The notes beneath the pieces are model-generated. The model saw only the letters and a program-made list of their open reading frames with translations, made no database searches and was not told where the DNA came from. From positions 75,559,879 through 75,623,878 of the forward strand of contig OV050032.1 of NCBI GenBank assembly GCA_920105625.2: 64,000 nucleotides of DNA. Direction: 5' to 3'. Below, in pieces: positions 46,001 through 58,100 of this stretch; within the stretch, counting starts at the first letter, position 1, and each line of letters starts with the position of its first letter. Origin of the DNA: Clusia tigrina (Eukaryota; Arthropoda; Insecta; Diptera; Clusiidae). The translations under genes were made by a program, and so were the position numbers.

Positions 46001-46451
46001 TATTGGCCCTGAGCCTGTTCTGCCACTCCCTTCCGCTGCCATCAAGGCCACTGCAAACAAGTGGGTTGTTTCGACCCACAAGCGAGCATGGCGGGCTGAG
46101 AGAGGCTGCGGATGGCCGAAAATTATGCTACCTGCTATCTCTGACCGATGGTCACGGTTCCTTCTATCTTTAGGTAGGAGGGACTGCAGGTTGTTGGTTG
46201 GCGTGATGACAGGGCACTTTCTATGGGCTAGGCACAAGGAAAGGATTGGCATATCAGACAGTGCGCTGTGCCCAGTCTGTGGAGAGGAAGACGAGACGGC
46301 GGACCATTTTCTTTGCGTCTGCCCTGCCTTTGCTCGAATCAGGTTCGGGATTTTTGGCACTGATGTGCTGAGGAGTAACCAACTTGGCTCCTTGGCACCA
46401 CAGGATCTACTTCTACTTCTTCGGAGGTCGGGTAGATTTAAAACAGAGTAA
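43028..46451 (+). pseudogene. LOA-2 ORF2 (endonuclease, RT, RNase H) with internal deletion
   Basis: Endonuclease: QINLQHSK, then QKPW (the catalytic Glu of QEPW is Lys), CDANAQH, TAG 43508-43510, then IDVTLRN and CSDHRY. RT: FIPKVGR (44562-44582), VDIEGAFDN, RGCPQGGVLS and catalytic YADD (45086-45097). After 'VKKALSK' near 45540 the sequence jumps to a point just before RNase H, so a few hundred bp are deleted. RNase H: FTDGS (about 45622), QAEV, CSDSQA, TWVPGHAGIAGNE. A further frameshift near 45970 precedes the CX2C...H...C zinc motif (CPVCGEEDETADHFLCVC). Confidence 0.87.
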
Positions 46452-46520
46452 AAGGGAACCTTAAGTGCAGTACAATGGATATATACTCTGTCTGAGTGCT
46501 GCGCTTACTAGATTGTTCCG

Positions 46521-46546
46521 ACAAAAAAAAAAAAAAAAAAAAAAAA
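46521..46546 (+). other. Poly(A) tail of LOA-2
   Basis: An uninterrupted A-run marks the 3' end of the retrotransposed RNA and runs into the right target-site duplication. Its length suggests that insertion is recent. Confidence 0.85.
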
Positions 46547-46660
46547 CTATACCAGACGGAATACATAAAATCTTAGTACACAATCGAAAACACTTACATT
46601 TTCAGTTATAAATCATTGTCTGAAAATAATGTAATTTAAAAACTTACTTTCGTTTTATCA

Positions 46661-47818
46661 ATGAAAACTAAATATATTTTGAAGAAAATTTTGGGAAAAA
46701 AGTATGGCTATAAATTTTGATAAAATTTTAAGTGAAGTTCAATTTCCATTAGTACAGCCAAAAAAACCAACTGTTGCTGAAGAACTAGCAATAGGTAATA
46801 AATTGTTTGAAGAGCGCACCACAAAATGTGCACCTATAAAACCTATATACAAGACACCAAAGAAGGTACCTCTCAAGTATACCCAGAAATTCACATCCGT
46901 CTGCCCAAGGTACCCTTCAAATTATTTTTGCAAGCACACAGGTAACATTATGATTGACCGTGATGTCTTCCCCAAAGAAGAACATATATGTCACTTAACC
47001 ACACTTAAATACAATTTTGCTGTCCAACGCCAACAGTTACAGTTCTGTGAAATGCGTAGTTGTTCCTAATTGTACATCACGTATGGAAAGTTGGCTCAGC
47101 CTAATTTAAAACGCGTTGAAGAAACTTTACAATCTTTCAAGGATATTCTTTCTGAAAAACACTATCAAGTTTTAATAGGCTATTTAGTGAATAAATCCGT
47201 ATTGCATTACACAACCATCAAGACAGTTCTTGGTTATATTCAGGAGGAACGACGCCTAAAACGTGTAGCTAGAATTCTCATGCAACGTTGTTGTAAAAGA
47301 ATAAAAAACATCATCAAACGCAAGCATCGTCGACAAATAAAAAAAATAATTTGCGTTATTTTTTAAGAAATCAAAGAATTTTTGCTAAATGATCAATTTC
47401 TTATGGATGAACGTTCAACACTGTGTGCCATTATTCTCGAACAAATCCAACAGTTCACGGGTACATTATTGCATTTTTACAGCACTACTTCGTATTTTTA
47501 TGAAGAAACATCTTTTTCAGATAAAGAGTTCTACACTACAACAACATTGCGTGAATATCAGCATATTCTGGCAAATAACATAACTGTTAAATTAACAATT
47601 TCATTAAGAATTTAAATATTCTCATGGCACCACTGCAACTCAAACTGGATCGCCCAGAGGTGGAAGCATTCCTCCCAGTCAACGATTATATATCATGCTC
47701 TGAATCGATTGATGATGAAGATTTGTGTAATGGTTGGTTAAGTAACTTTGCGGAGAATGATACATATGAACAGACTTTGGATCGAGAACCTTCTTCAGAA
47801 GAAACACTAAGAAACTAA
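46661..47818 (+). pseudogene. Unit gene, copy 4: frameshifted, but TAG replaced by TCG
   Basis: ATG 46661 is followed by an extra A (near 46700, as in copy 3). The main frame is then open from 46704 to 47069, where two bases are missing; later defects include TAA at 47365-47367 in place of GAA. Uniquely, the codon equal to the shared TAG is TCG (about 47490-47492). ORF 47382-47615 therefore reads straight from the 277-aa part into the extension, until another defect near 47588. The distal part is open again at 47624-47818 and AATAAA lies at 47850-47855. Confidence 0.82.
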
Positions 47819-49820
47819 AATACTATCCCAAAATTATAGTTTAGCTCAGAATAAATATAAATGCTGTACTTTATTGTAGTATTGTAAATTTTTATAATTT
47901 CTGTAGAACATAGTACTGAAAAACGTTTTTTCTACAGAATATCATTACATTTTGATCACAGTTTCGTCGCATTTGCTTCGACTTAAGCAGCGCGTATAAT
48001 CAGATCGCAGAGAAACAGGAGAATTTGCACATGCAAAGTTCATTATATAACTAATATAATAGTCAAATAAAGCTCAAATACAATATTGAACTCAATTAAG
48101 AATGTGCAGTTTTGGAGATTGTTGTGTATCAAATGTGTTAGTATTTTTTGCATCCTTAATATTGGAAACTGCAAGAATTTTCTCAGTTTTCGAAAAATAT
48201 GCATTGATAAAATGAGCATGATATAATTTGAATTGGAAACGTTTTTAACGAAACAATTTCGGGTATTTCAATTTGATTATCACATGAACTCTGGGTAATC
48301 TAAAAATTTACTTACATTAACATATTGAAAAATCTGAAATAGATTTAATGTACATTGAAGATTGTATAATTTATGAGTTCCATAGTTTGTCTGTTCCAAG
48401 GTTGTGATATAATATTCTAGTCAATAAATATAAATATTCAATTGGAAATATATTAACGTCGAAAATGTGTACCTTCACAATTACTTACAAAGAACACACA
48501 ACATCAAATAAGTTGCATTGTATACGTTGGTGAGTGACTGTAGCTAATAGTATTTTAGAATTCCCAATACAATTTCTAAAACCAATCCGTCCTGAGTTTC
48601 AAAATGTCTCTAACTATTCATTTAGTTTGATTTAGATAAAATTTTAATTCAGTGATGTTTCATACAATTGACTATTGACACTCTCTGATAATATTCGATG
48701 TTGCATCCACAAGGGGTTTAAAGATGTACTATATAGTAGATGTGTTGATGCTGTTTGCTGTGAACTTGTTGATGGCCGACTTCCGTAGAGCAGCTAAACC
48801 AATTCATGTCAGCAAAAATGTGTTTGCTTTTTTTAATGTCGTTAATGTTATTGCCAGAGTGACTTCGGTTATCAGAACCATTGGAATGAGTATACTTCTA
48901 CAGGAGAATGTAGTAATGAGAACTGTCGATGGCTTCGTTTTGCGTTTGCAATATTTTTATTTCGACATAATTCCGTTGGAGGGTGTTTAGTGTCCATCTT
49001 TACTGATAATAGTTCAGGATATTCTATATCTACGATTTGAATTGAAAGGGAGTTTTTTATTATATGTTTTCTTTATTGTTCGTCAGAATACTCTAGATCA
49101 GGTTTGATTACCATTTTATATTATCATGATAACACCACCTGATAATGGTATTTATTACCACCGTTTGCCCATGCCCATAATTTTTAATTAGTTGATTATA
49201 TTTACACAGATGCCGTAGTTGTAGTAAATTTTCCAATAGACACCCAAACGTAGAAGTTGCATACTATTGGATAAGTTGAGAGCCAAGAAAGACATTAGAA
49301 TTTGATCTTGTATCGGTAAACTGATATTCGATGAAAACATAGCTAATTGTACTCTCAAAGATGTGGACAAAATCGAACTTTTTTTCAACCGGAACTCTCA
49401 CTCTACCTCTCACTCATATATAGCGAGAATTCTAGAATAGAGTAACCATGAGAAGCAAATCATCCTCAACTACACAATAATATCCACAATAGGAGCGTTA
49501 ATAATAACTTAACACTCATCTTATACAAATACTAGAAGACTTGCTCCTTTTCATGACGAAATAAGATGGGGAGACCCAATGACGCACCAGCCCCATCGAA
49601 TTATAAGTGGACCTCGATTTAGTCCATGGCGGAAGGAGCTATATTCACAACCACATACCAACCAGAAATGCCACCACATATAATGACCACCAATCAACAA
49701 CAATTACCTTCGGACAACATTTGCAGACACAAATAAATTACTAAATTCACAACAAGGGCAATAACCGGCACGAACTAGAAATATTAAGAGAATAAGTAAT
49801 TTGGACCCATTAATTGAGTT
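47819..49820. other. AT-rich spacer of the right-hand unit
   Basis: It is equivalent to 4766-6765 with scattered substitutions. No gene is recognised. The 65-aa ORF of other units is broken here by loss of one T in a T-run (near 48146). Confidence 0.6.
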
Positions 49821-52079
49821 GGGTTAGGTTTTATGACGTTCCAGTAAAAAGTTACAAGCATTTGTATGTGGCAAACTTTGATCGGTGTAGGACGTACCGT
49901 ATAGAAGTTAGGGCCAATTGAATTGACAAGGGGCTCGAGTACTTTATTATTACAAAATTTCAAGGTTTTATGACGCTCCAGTAAAAAGTTACAAGCATTT
50001 GTATGTGGCAAACTTTGATCGGTGTAGGACGTACCATATAGAAGTTAGGGCCATTTGAAGTTTTATGAGTGTTCGAATTGGGACTCAACTGTAGCATAGC
50101 TTAGAGCGATAGCTTAAATTGACAAGAGGCTCGAGTACTTTATTGTTACAAAATTTCAAGGTTTTATGACGCTCCAGTAAAAAGTTACAAGCATTTGTAT
50201 GTTGCAAACTTTGATCGGTGTAGGACGTACCGTATAGAAGTTAGGGCCATTTGAAGTTTAATGAGTGTTTGAATTGGGACTCAAGGGTAGCATAGCTTTA
50301 ACCGATAGCTTAAATTGACAAGAGGCTCGAGTACTTTATTGTTACAAAATTTCAAGGTTTTATGACGCTCCAGTAAAAAGTTACAAGCATTTGTATGTTG
50401 CAAACTTTGATAGGTGTAGGACGTACCGTATAGAAGTTAGGGCCATTTGAAGTTTGATCAGTGTTTGATTTGGGACTCAAGGGTAGCATAGCTTTGAGCG
50501 ATAGCTTAAATTGACAAGAGGCTCGAGTACTTTATTGTTACAAAGTTTCAAGGTTTTATGAATTGGGACTCAAGGGTAGCATAGCTTTGAGCGATAGCTT
50601 AAATTGACAAGAGGCTCGAGTACTTTATTGTTACAAAATTTCAAGGTTTTATGACGCTCCAGTAAAAAGTTACAAGCATTTGTATGTTGCAAACTTTGAT
50701 AGGTGTAGGACGTACCGTATAGAAGTTAGGGCCATTTGAAGTTTGATCAGTGTTTGATTTGGGACTGAAGGGTAGCATAGCTTTGAGCGATAGCTTAAAT
50801 TGACAAGAGGCTCGAGTACTTTATTGTTACAAAGTTTCAAGGTTTTTTGAATTGGGACTCAAGGGTAGCATAGCTTTGAGCGATAGCTTAAATTGACAAG
50901 AGGCTCGCGTGCTTTATTGTTACAAAATTTCAACGTTTTATGATGCTGAAGTAAAAAGTTACAAGCATTTGTATGTTGCAAACTTTGATAGGTGTAGGAC
51001 GTTCCGTATAGAAGTTAGGGCCATTTGAAGTTTTATCAGTGTTTGATTTGAGACTCAAGGGTAGCATAGCTTTGAGCGATGGCTTAAATTGACAAGAGGG
51101 TCGAGTAGTTTATTGTTACAAAATTTCAAGGTTTTATGACGCTCCAGTAAAAAGATACAAGCATTTGTATGTTGCAAACTTTGATAGGTATAGGACGTAC
51201 CGTATAGAAGTTAGGGCCATTTGAAGTTTTATCAGTGTTTGATTTGGGACTCAAGGGTAGCATAGCTTTGAGCGATAGCTTAAATTGACAAGAGGCTCGA
51301 GTACTTTATTGTTACAAAATTTCAAGGTTTTATGACGCTCCAGTAAAAAGATACAAGCATTTGTATGTTGCAAACTTTGATATGTGTAGGACGTACCGTA
51401 TAGAAGTTAGGGCCATTTGAAGTTTTATCAGTGTTTGATTTGGGACTCAAGGGTAGCATAGCTTTGAGCGATAGCTTCAATTGACAAGAGGCTCGAGTAC
51501 TTTATTGTTACAAAATTTCAAGGTTTTATGACGCTCCAGTAAAAAGATACAAGCATTTGTATGTTGCAAACTTTGATCGGTGTAGGACGTACCGTATAGG
51601 AGTTAGGGCCATTTGAAGTTTTATGAGTGTTTGAATTGGGACTCAAGGGTAGCATAGCTTTGAGCGATAGCTTAAATTGACAAGAGGCTCGAGTATTTTA
51701 TTGTTACAAAATTTCAAGGTTTTATGACGCTCCAGTAAAAAGATACAAGCATTTGTATGTTGCAAACTTTGATAGGTGTAGGACGTACCGTATAGAAGTT
51801 AGGGCCATTTGAAGTTTTATCAGTGTTTGATTTGGGACTCAAGGGTAGCATAGCTTAGAGCGATAGCTTAAATTGACAAGAGGCTCGAGTACTTTATTGT
51901 TACAAAATTTCAAGGTTTTATGACGCTCCAGTAAAAAGTTACAAGCATTTGTATGTTGCAAACTTTGATCGGTGTAGGACGTACCGTATAGAAGTTAGGG
52001 CCATTTGAAGTTTAATGAGTGTTTGAATTGGGACTCAAGGGTAGCATAGCTTTAACAGATAGCTTAAATTGACAAGAGG

Positions 52080-54618
52080 CTCGAGTACTTTATTATTACA
52101 AAATTTCAAGGTTTTATGACGCTCCAGTAAAAAGTTACAAGCATTTGTATGTTGCAAACTTTGATAGGTGTAGGACGTACCGTATAGGAGTTAGGGCCAT
52201 TTGAAGTTTGATCAGTGTTTGATTTGGGACTCAAGGGTAGCATAGCTTTGAGCGATAGCTTAAATTGACAAGAGGCTCGAGTACTTTATTGTTACAAAGT
52301 TTCAAGGTTTTATGAATTGGGACTCAAGGGTAGCATAGCTTTGAGCGATAGCTTAAATTGACAAGACGCTCGCGTGCTTTATTGTTACAAAATTTCAAGG
52401 CTTTCTGACGCTCCAGTAAAAAGTTACAAGCATTTGTATGTTGAAAACTTTGATAGGTGTAGGACGTACCGTATAGAAGTTAGCACCATTTGAAGTTTTA
52501 TCAGTGTTTGATTTGGGACTCAAGGGTAGCATAGCTTTGAGCGATGGTTTAAATTGACAAGAGGGTCAAGTACTTTATTGTTACAAAATTTCAAGGTTTT
52601 ATGACGCTCCAGTAAAAAAGTACAAGCATTTATATGTTGCAAACTTTGATAGGTGTAGGACGTACCGTATAGAAGTTAGGGCCGTTTGAAGTTTTATAAG
52701 TGTTTGATTTGGGACTCAAGGGTGGCATAGCTTTGAGCGATAGCTTAAATTGACAAGAGGCTCGAGTACTTTATTGTTACAAAATTTCAAGGTTTTATGA
52801 CGCTCCAGTGAAAAGTTACAAGCAATTGAATATTGCAATCTTTGATAGGTGTAGGACGTACCATATAGAAGTTAGGGCCATTTGAAGTTTTATCAGTGTT
52901 TGATTTGGGACTCAAGGGTAGCATAGCATTGAGCGATAGCTTAAATTGACAAGAGGGTCGAGTACTTTATTGTTACAAAATTTCCAGGTTTTATGACGCT
53001 CCAGTAAAAAGATACAAGCATTTGTATGTTGCAAACTTTGATAGGTGTAGGACGTACCGTATAGAAGTTGGGGCCATTTGAAGTCTTATCAGTGTTTGAT
53101 TTGGGACTCAAGGGTAGCATAGCTTTGAGCGATAGCTTAAATTGACAAGAGGCTCGAGTACTTTATTGTTACAAAATTTCAAGGTTTTATGACGCTCCAG
53201 TAAAAAGTTACAAGTTTTTGTTAGTTGCAAACTTTGATAGGTGTAGGACGTACCGTATAGAAGTTAGAACCATTTGAAGTTTTATCAGTGTTTGATTTGG
53301 GACTCAAGGGTAGCATAGCTTTGAGCGATGGCTTAAATTGACAAGAGGCTCGAGTACTTTATTGTTACAAAATTTCAAGGTTTTATGACGCTCCAGTAAA
53401 AAGTTACAAGCATTTGTATGTTGCAAACTTTGATAGGTGTAGGACGTACCGTATAGGAGTTAGGGCCATTTGAAGTTTGATCAGTGTTTGATTTGGGACT
53501 CAAGGGTAGCATAGCTTTGAGCGATAGCTTAAATTGACAAGAGGCTCGAGTACTTTATTGTTACAAAGTTTCAAGGTTTTATGAATTGGGACTCAAGGGT
53601 AGCATAGCTTTGAGCGATAGCTTAAATTGACAAGACGCTCGCGTGCTTTATTGTTACAAAATTTCAAGGCTTTCTGACGCTCCAGTAAAAAGTTACAAGC
53701 ATTTGTATGTTGAAAACTTTGATAGGTGTAGGACGTACCGTATAGAAGTTAGCACCATTTGAAGTTTTATCAGTGTTTGATTTGGGACTCAAGGGTAGCA
53801 TAGCTTTGAGCGATGGTTTAAATTGACAAGAGGGTCAAGTACTTTATTGTTACAAAATTTCAAGGTTTTATGACCCTCCAGTAAAAAATTACAAGCATTT
53901 ATATGTTGCAAACTTTGATAGGTGTAGGACGTACCGTATAGAAGTTAGGGCCGTTTGAAGTTTTATAAGTGTTTGATTTGGGACTCAAGGGTGGCATAGC
54001 TTTGAGCGATAGCTTAAATTGACAAGAGGCTCGAGTACTTTATTGTTACAAAATTTCAAGGTTTTATGACGCTCCAGTGAAAAGTTACAAGCAATTGAAT
54101 ATTGCAATCTTTGATAGGTGTAGGACGTACCATATAGAAGTTAGGGCCATTTGAAGTTTTATCAGTGTTTGATTTGGGACTCAAGGGTAGCATAGCATTG
54201 AGCGATAGCTTAAATTGACAAGAGGGTCGAGTACTTTATTGTTACAAAATTTCCAGGTTTTATGACGCTCCAGTAAAAAGATACAAGCATTTGTATGTTG
54301 CAAACTTTGATAGGTGTAGGACGTACCGTATAGAAGTTGGGGCCATTTGAAGTCTTATCAGTGTTTGATTTGGGACTCAAGGGTAGCATAGCTTTGAGCG
54401 ATAGCTTAAATTGACAAGAGGCTCGAGTACTTTATTGTTACAAAATTTCAAGGTTTTATGACGCTCCAGTAAAAAGTTACAAGTTTTTGTTAGTTGCAAA
54501 CTTTGATAGGTGTAGGACGTACCGTATAGAAGTTAGAACCATTTGAAGTTTTATCAGTGTTTGATTTGGGACTCAAGGGTAGCATAGCTTTGAGCGATGG
54601 CTTAAATTGACAAGAGGG
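52080..54618. repeat. Higher-order repeat of 1269 bp, two tandem copies
   Basis: Variant phrases recur exactly 1269 bp apart, for example the truncated-monomer junction at 52311 and 53580, and CAGTGAAAAGTTACAAGCAA near 52807 and 54076. 1269 equals six monomers of 196 plus one of 93. The copies run about 52080-53348 and 53349-54617, with a handful of differences. Confidence 0.88.
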
Positions 54619-55142
54619 TCGAGTATTTTATTGTTACAAAATTTCAAGGTTTTATGACGCTCCAGTAAAAAGTTACAAGCATTTGTATGTTGCAAACTTT
54701 GATATGTGTAGGACGTAACGTATAGAAGTTAGGGCCGTTTGAAGTTTTATGAGTGTTTGATTTGAGACTCAATAGTAGCATAGCTTTGAGCGATATCTTA
54801 AATTGACAAGAGGGTCGAGTACTTTATTGTTACAAAATTTCAAGGTTTTATGACGCTCCAGTAAAAACTTACAAGCATTTGTATGTTGCAAACTTTGATA
54901 GGTGTAGGACGTAACGTATAGAAGTTAGGGCCGTTTGAAGTTTTATGAGTGTTTGAATTGGGACTCAAGGGTAGCATAGCTTTGAGCGATAGCTTAAATT
55001 GACAAGAGGCTCGAGTACTTTATTGTTACAAAATTTCAAGGTTTTCTGACGCTCGAGTAAAAAGTTACAAGCATTTGTATGTTGCAAACTTTGATAGGTG
55101 TAGGACGTACCGTATAGAAGTTAGGGCCGTTTGAAGTTTTAT

Positions 55143-58100
55143 AAGTGTTTGATTTGGGACTCAAGGGTAGCATAGCTTTGAGCGATAGCTTAAATTGACA
55201 AGAGGCTCGAGTACTTTATTGTTACAAAATGTCAAGGTTCTATGACGCTCCAGTAAAAAGTTACAAGCATTTGAATATTGCAATCTTTGATAGGTGTAGG
55301 ACGTACCATATAGAAGTTAGGGCCATTTGAAGTTTTATGAGTGTTTGAATTGGGACTCAAGGGTAGCATAGCATTGAGCGATAGCTTAAATTGACAAGAG
55401 GGTTGAGTGCTTTATTGTTACAAAATTTCAAGGTTTTATGACGCTCCAGTAAAAAGTTACAAGCATTTGGATGTTGCAAACTTTGATAGGTGTAGGACGT
55501 ACCGTATAGAAGTTAGGGCCGTTTGAAGTTTTATAAGTGTTTGATTTGGGACTCAAGGGTAGCATAGCTTTGAGCGATAGCTTAAATTGACAAGAGGCTC
55601 GAGTACTTTATTGTTACAAAATTTCAAGGTTCTATGACGCTCCAGTAAAAAGTTACAAGCATTTGAATATTGCAATCTTTGATAGGTGTAGGACGTACCA
55701 TATAGAAGTTAGGGCCATTTGAAGTTTTATCAGTGTTTGATTTGGGACTCAAGGGTAGCATAGCATTGAGCGATAGCTTAAATTGACAAGAGGGTCGAGT
55801 GCTTTATTGTTACAAAATTTCAAGGTTTTCTGACGCTCCAGTAAAAAGTTACAAGCATTTGGATGTTGCAAAGTTTGATAGGTGTAGGACGTACCGTATA
55901 GAAGTTAGAACCATTTAAAGTTTTATCAGTGTTTGATTTGGGACTCAAGAGTAGCATAGCTTTGAGCGATGGCTTAAATTGACAAGAGGGTCGAGTAGTT
56001 TATTGTTACAAAATTTCAAGGTTTTATGACGCTCCAGTAAAAAGTTACAAGCATTTGTATGTTGCAAACTTTGATAGGTGTAGGACGTACCGTATAGAAG
56101 TTAGGGCCGTTTGAAGTTTTATAAGTGTTTGATTTGGGACTCAAGGGTGGCATAGCTTAGAGCGATAGCTTAAATTGACATGAGGCTCGAGTACTTTATT
56201 GTTACAAAATTTCAAGGTTTTATGACGCTCCAGTAAAAAGATACAAGCATTTGTATGTTGCAAACTTTGATAGGTGTAGGACGTACCGTATAGAAGTTAT
56301 GGCCATTTGAAGTTTTATGAGTGTTTGAATTGAGACTCAAGGGTAGCATAGCTTTGAGCGATAGCTTAAATTGACAAGAGGCTCGAGTACTTTATTGTTA
56401 CAAAATTTCAAGGTTTTATGACGCTCCAGTAAAAAGTTACAAGCATTTGTATGTTGCAAACTTTGATAGGTGTAGGACGTACCGTATAGAACTTAGAACC
56501 ATTTGAAGTTTTATCAACGTTTGATTTGGGACTCAAGGGTAGCATAGCTTTGAGCGATGCCTTAAATTGACAAGAGGGTCGAGTATTTTATTGTTACAAA
56601 ATTTCAAGGTTTTATGACGCTTCAGTAAAATGTTACAAGCATTTGTATGTTGCAAACTTTGATAGGTGTAGGACGTACCGTATAGAAGTTAGGGCCGTTT
56701 GAAGTTTTATAAGTGTTTGACTTGGGACTCAAGGGTGGCATAGCTTTGAGCGATAGCTTAAATTGACAAGAGGCTCGAGTACTTTATTGTTACAAAATTT
56801 CAAGGTTTTATGACGCTCCCGTAAAAAGTTACAAGCATTTGAATATTGCAAACTTTGATAGGTGTAGGACGTACCGTATAGAAGTTAGGGCCATTTGAAG
56901 TTTTATCAGTGTTTGATTTGGGACTCAAGGGTAGCATAGCTTTGAGCGATAGCTTAAATTGACAAGAGGGTCGAGTACTTTATTGTTACAAAATTTCAAG
57001 GTTTTATGACGCTCCAGTAAAAAGATACAAGCATTTGTATGTTGCAAACTTTGATAGGTGTTGGACGTACCGTATTAAAGTTATGGTCATTTGAAGTTTT
57101 ATGAGTGTTTGAATTGGGACTCAAGGGTAGCATAGCTTTGAGCGATAGCTTAAATTGACAAGAGGCTCGAGTACTTTATTGTTACAAAATTTCAAGGTTT
57201 TCTGACGCTAAAGTAAAAAGTTCCAAGCATTTGTATGTTGCAAACTTTGATAGGTGTAGGACGTACCGTATAGAAGTTAGAACCATTTGAAGTTTTATCA
57301 GTGTTTGATTTGGGACTCAAGGGTAGCATAGCTTTGAGCGATGGCTTAAATTGACAAGAGTGTCGAGTATGTTATTGTTACAAACTTTCAAGGTTTTATG
57401 ACGCTCCAGTAAAAAGATACAAGCATTTGTATGTTGCAAACTTTGATAGGTGTAGGACGTACCGTATAGAAGTTAGGGCCATTTGAAGTCTTATCAGTGT
57501 TTGATTTGGGACTCAAGGGTAGTATAGCTTTGAGCGATAGCTTAAATTGACAAGAGGCTCGAGTACTTTATTGTTACAAAATTTCAAGGTTTTCTGACGC
57601 TCCAGTGAAAAGTTACAAGCATTTGGATGTTGCAAAGTTTGATAGGTGTAGGATGTACCGTATAGAAGTTAGAACCATTTGAAGTTTTATCAGTGTTTGA
57701 TTTGGGACTCAAGAGTAGCATAGCTTTGAGCGATGGCTTAAATTGACAAGAGGGTCGAGTAGTTTATTGTTACAAAATTTCAAGGTTTTATGACGCTCAA
57801 GTAAAAAGTTACAAGCATTTGTATGTTGCAAACTTTGATAGGTGTAGGACGTACCGTATTAAAGTTAGGGCCGTTTGAAGTTTTATAAGTGTTTGATTTG
57901 GGACTCAAGGGTGGCATAGCTTTGAGCGATAGCTTAAATTGACATGAGGCTCGAGTACTTTATTGTTACAAAATTTCAAGGTTTTATGACGCTCCAGTAA
58001 AAAGTTACAAGCATTTGAATATTGCAAACTTTGATAGGTGTAGGACGTACCGTATAGAAGTTAGGGCCATTTGAAGTTTTATCAGTGTTTGATTTGGGAC

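Larger units (their letters stand above)
41555..46543 (+). mobile_element. LOA-clade non-LTR retrotransposon (LOA-2)
   Basis: It is flanked by the 15-bp duplication AAACTATACCAGACG (41540-41554 and 46544-46558) and ends in an A-run of about 20-25 nt merging with the duplication. It has two ORFs in an ATGA overlap, a DUF4780-like ORF1 and an endonuclease-RT-RNase H ORF2. It is distinct in sequence from LOA-1. It interrupts the sequence just upstream of gene copy 4 (start 46661). Confidence 0.92.
46544..49820 (+). repeat. 4.3-kb tandem unit, right-hand copy up to the satellite
   Basis: It is colinear with the left-block unit from about phase 3511, through gene copy 4 and the spacer, to the phrase ATTGAGTTGGG (49810-49822). 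There it passes directly into the 196-bp satellite. It stops just short of the jockey-like remnant present in every other unit. Confidence 0.9.
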
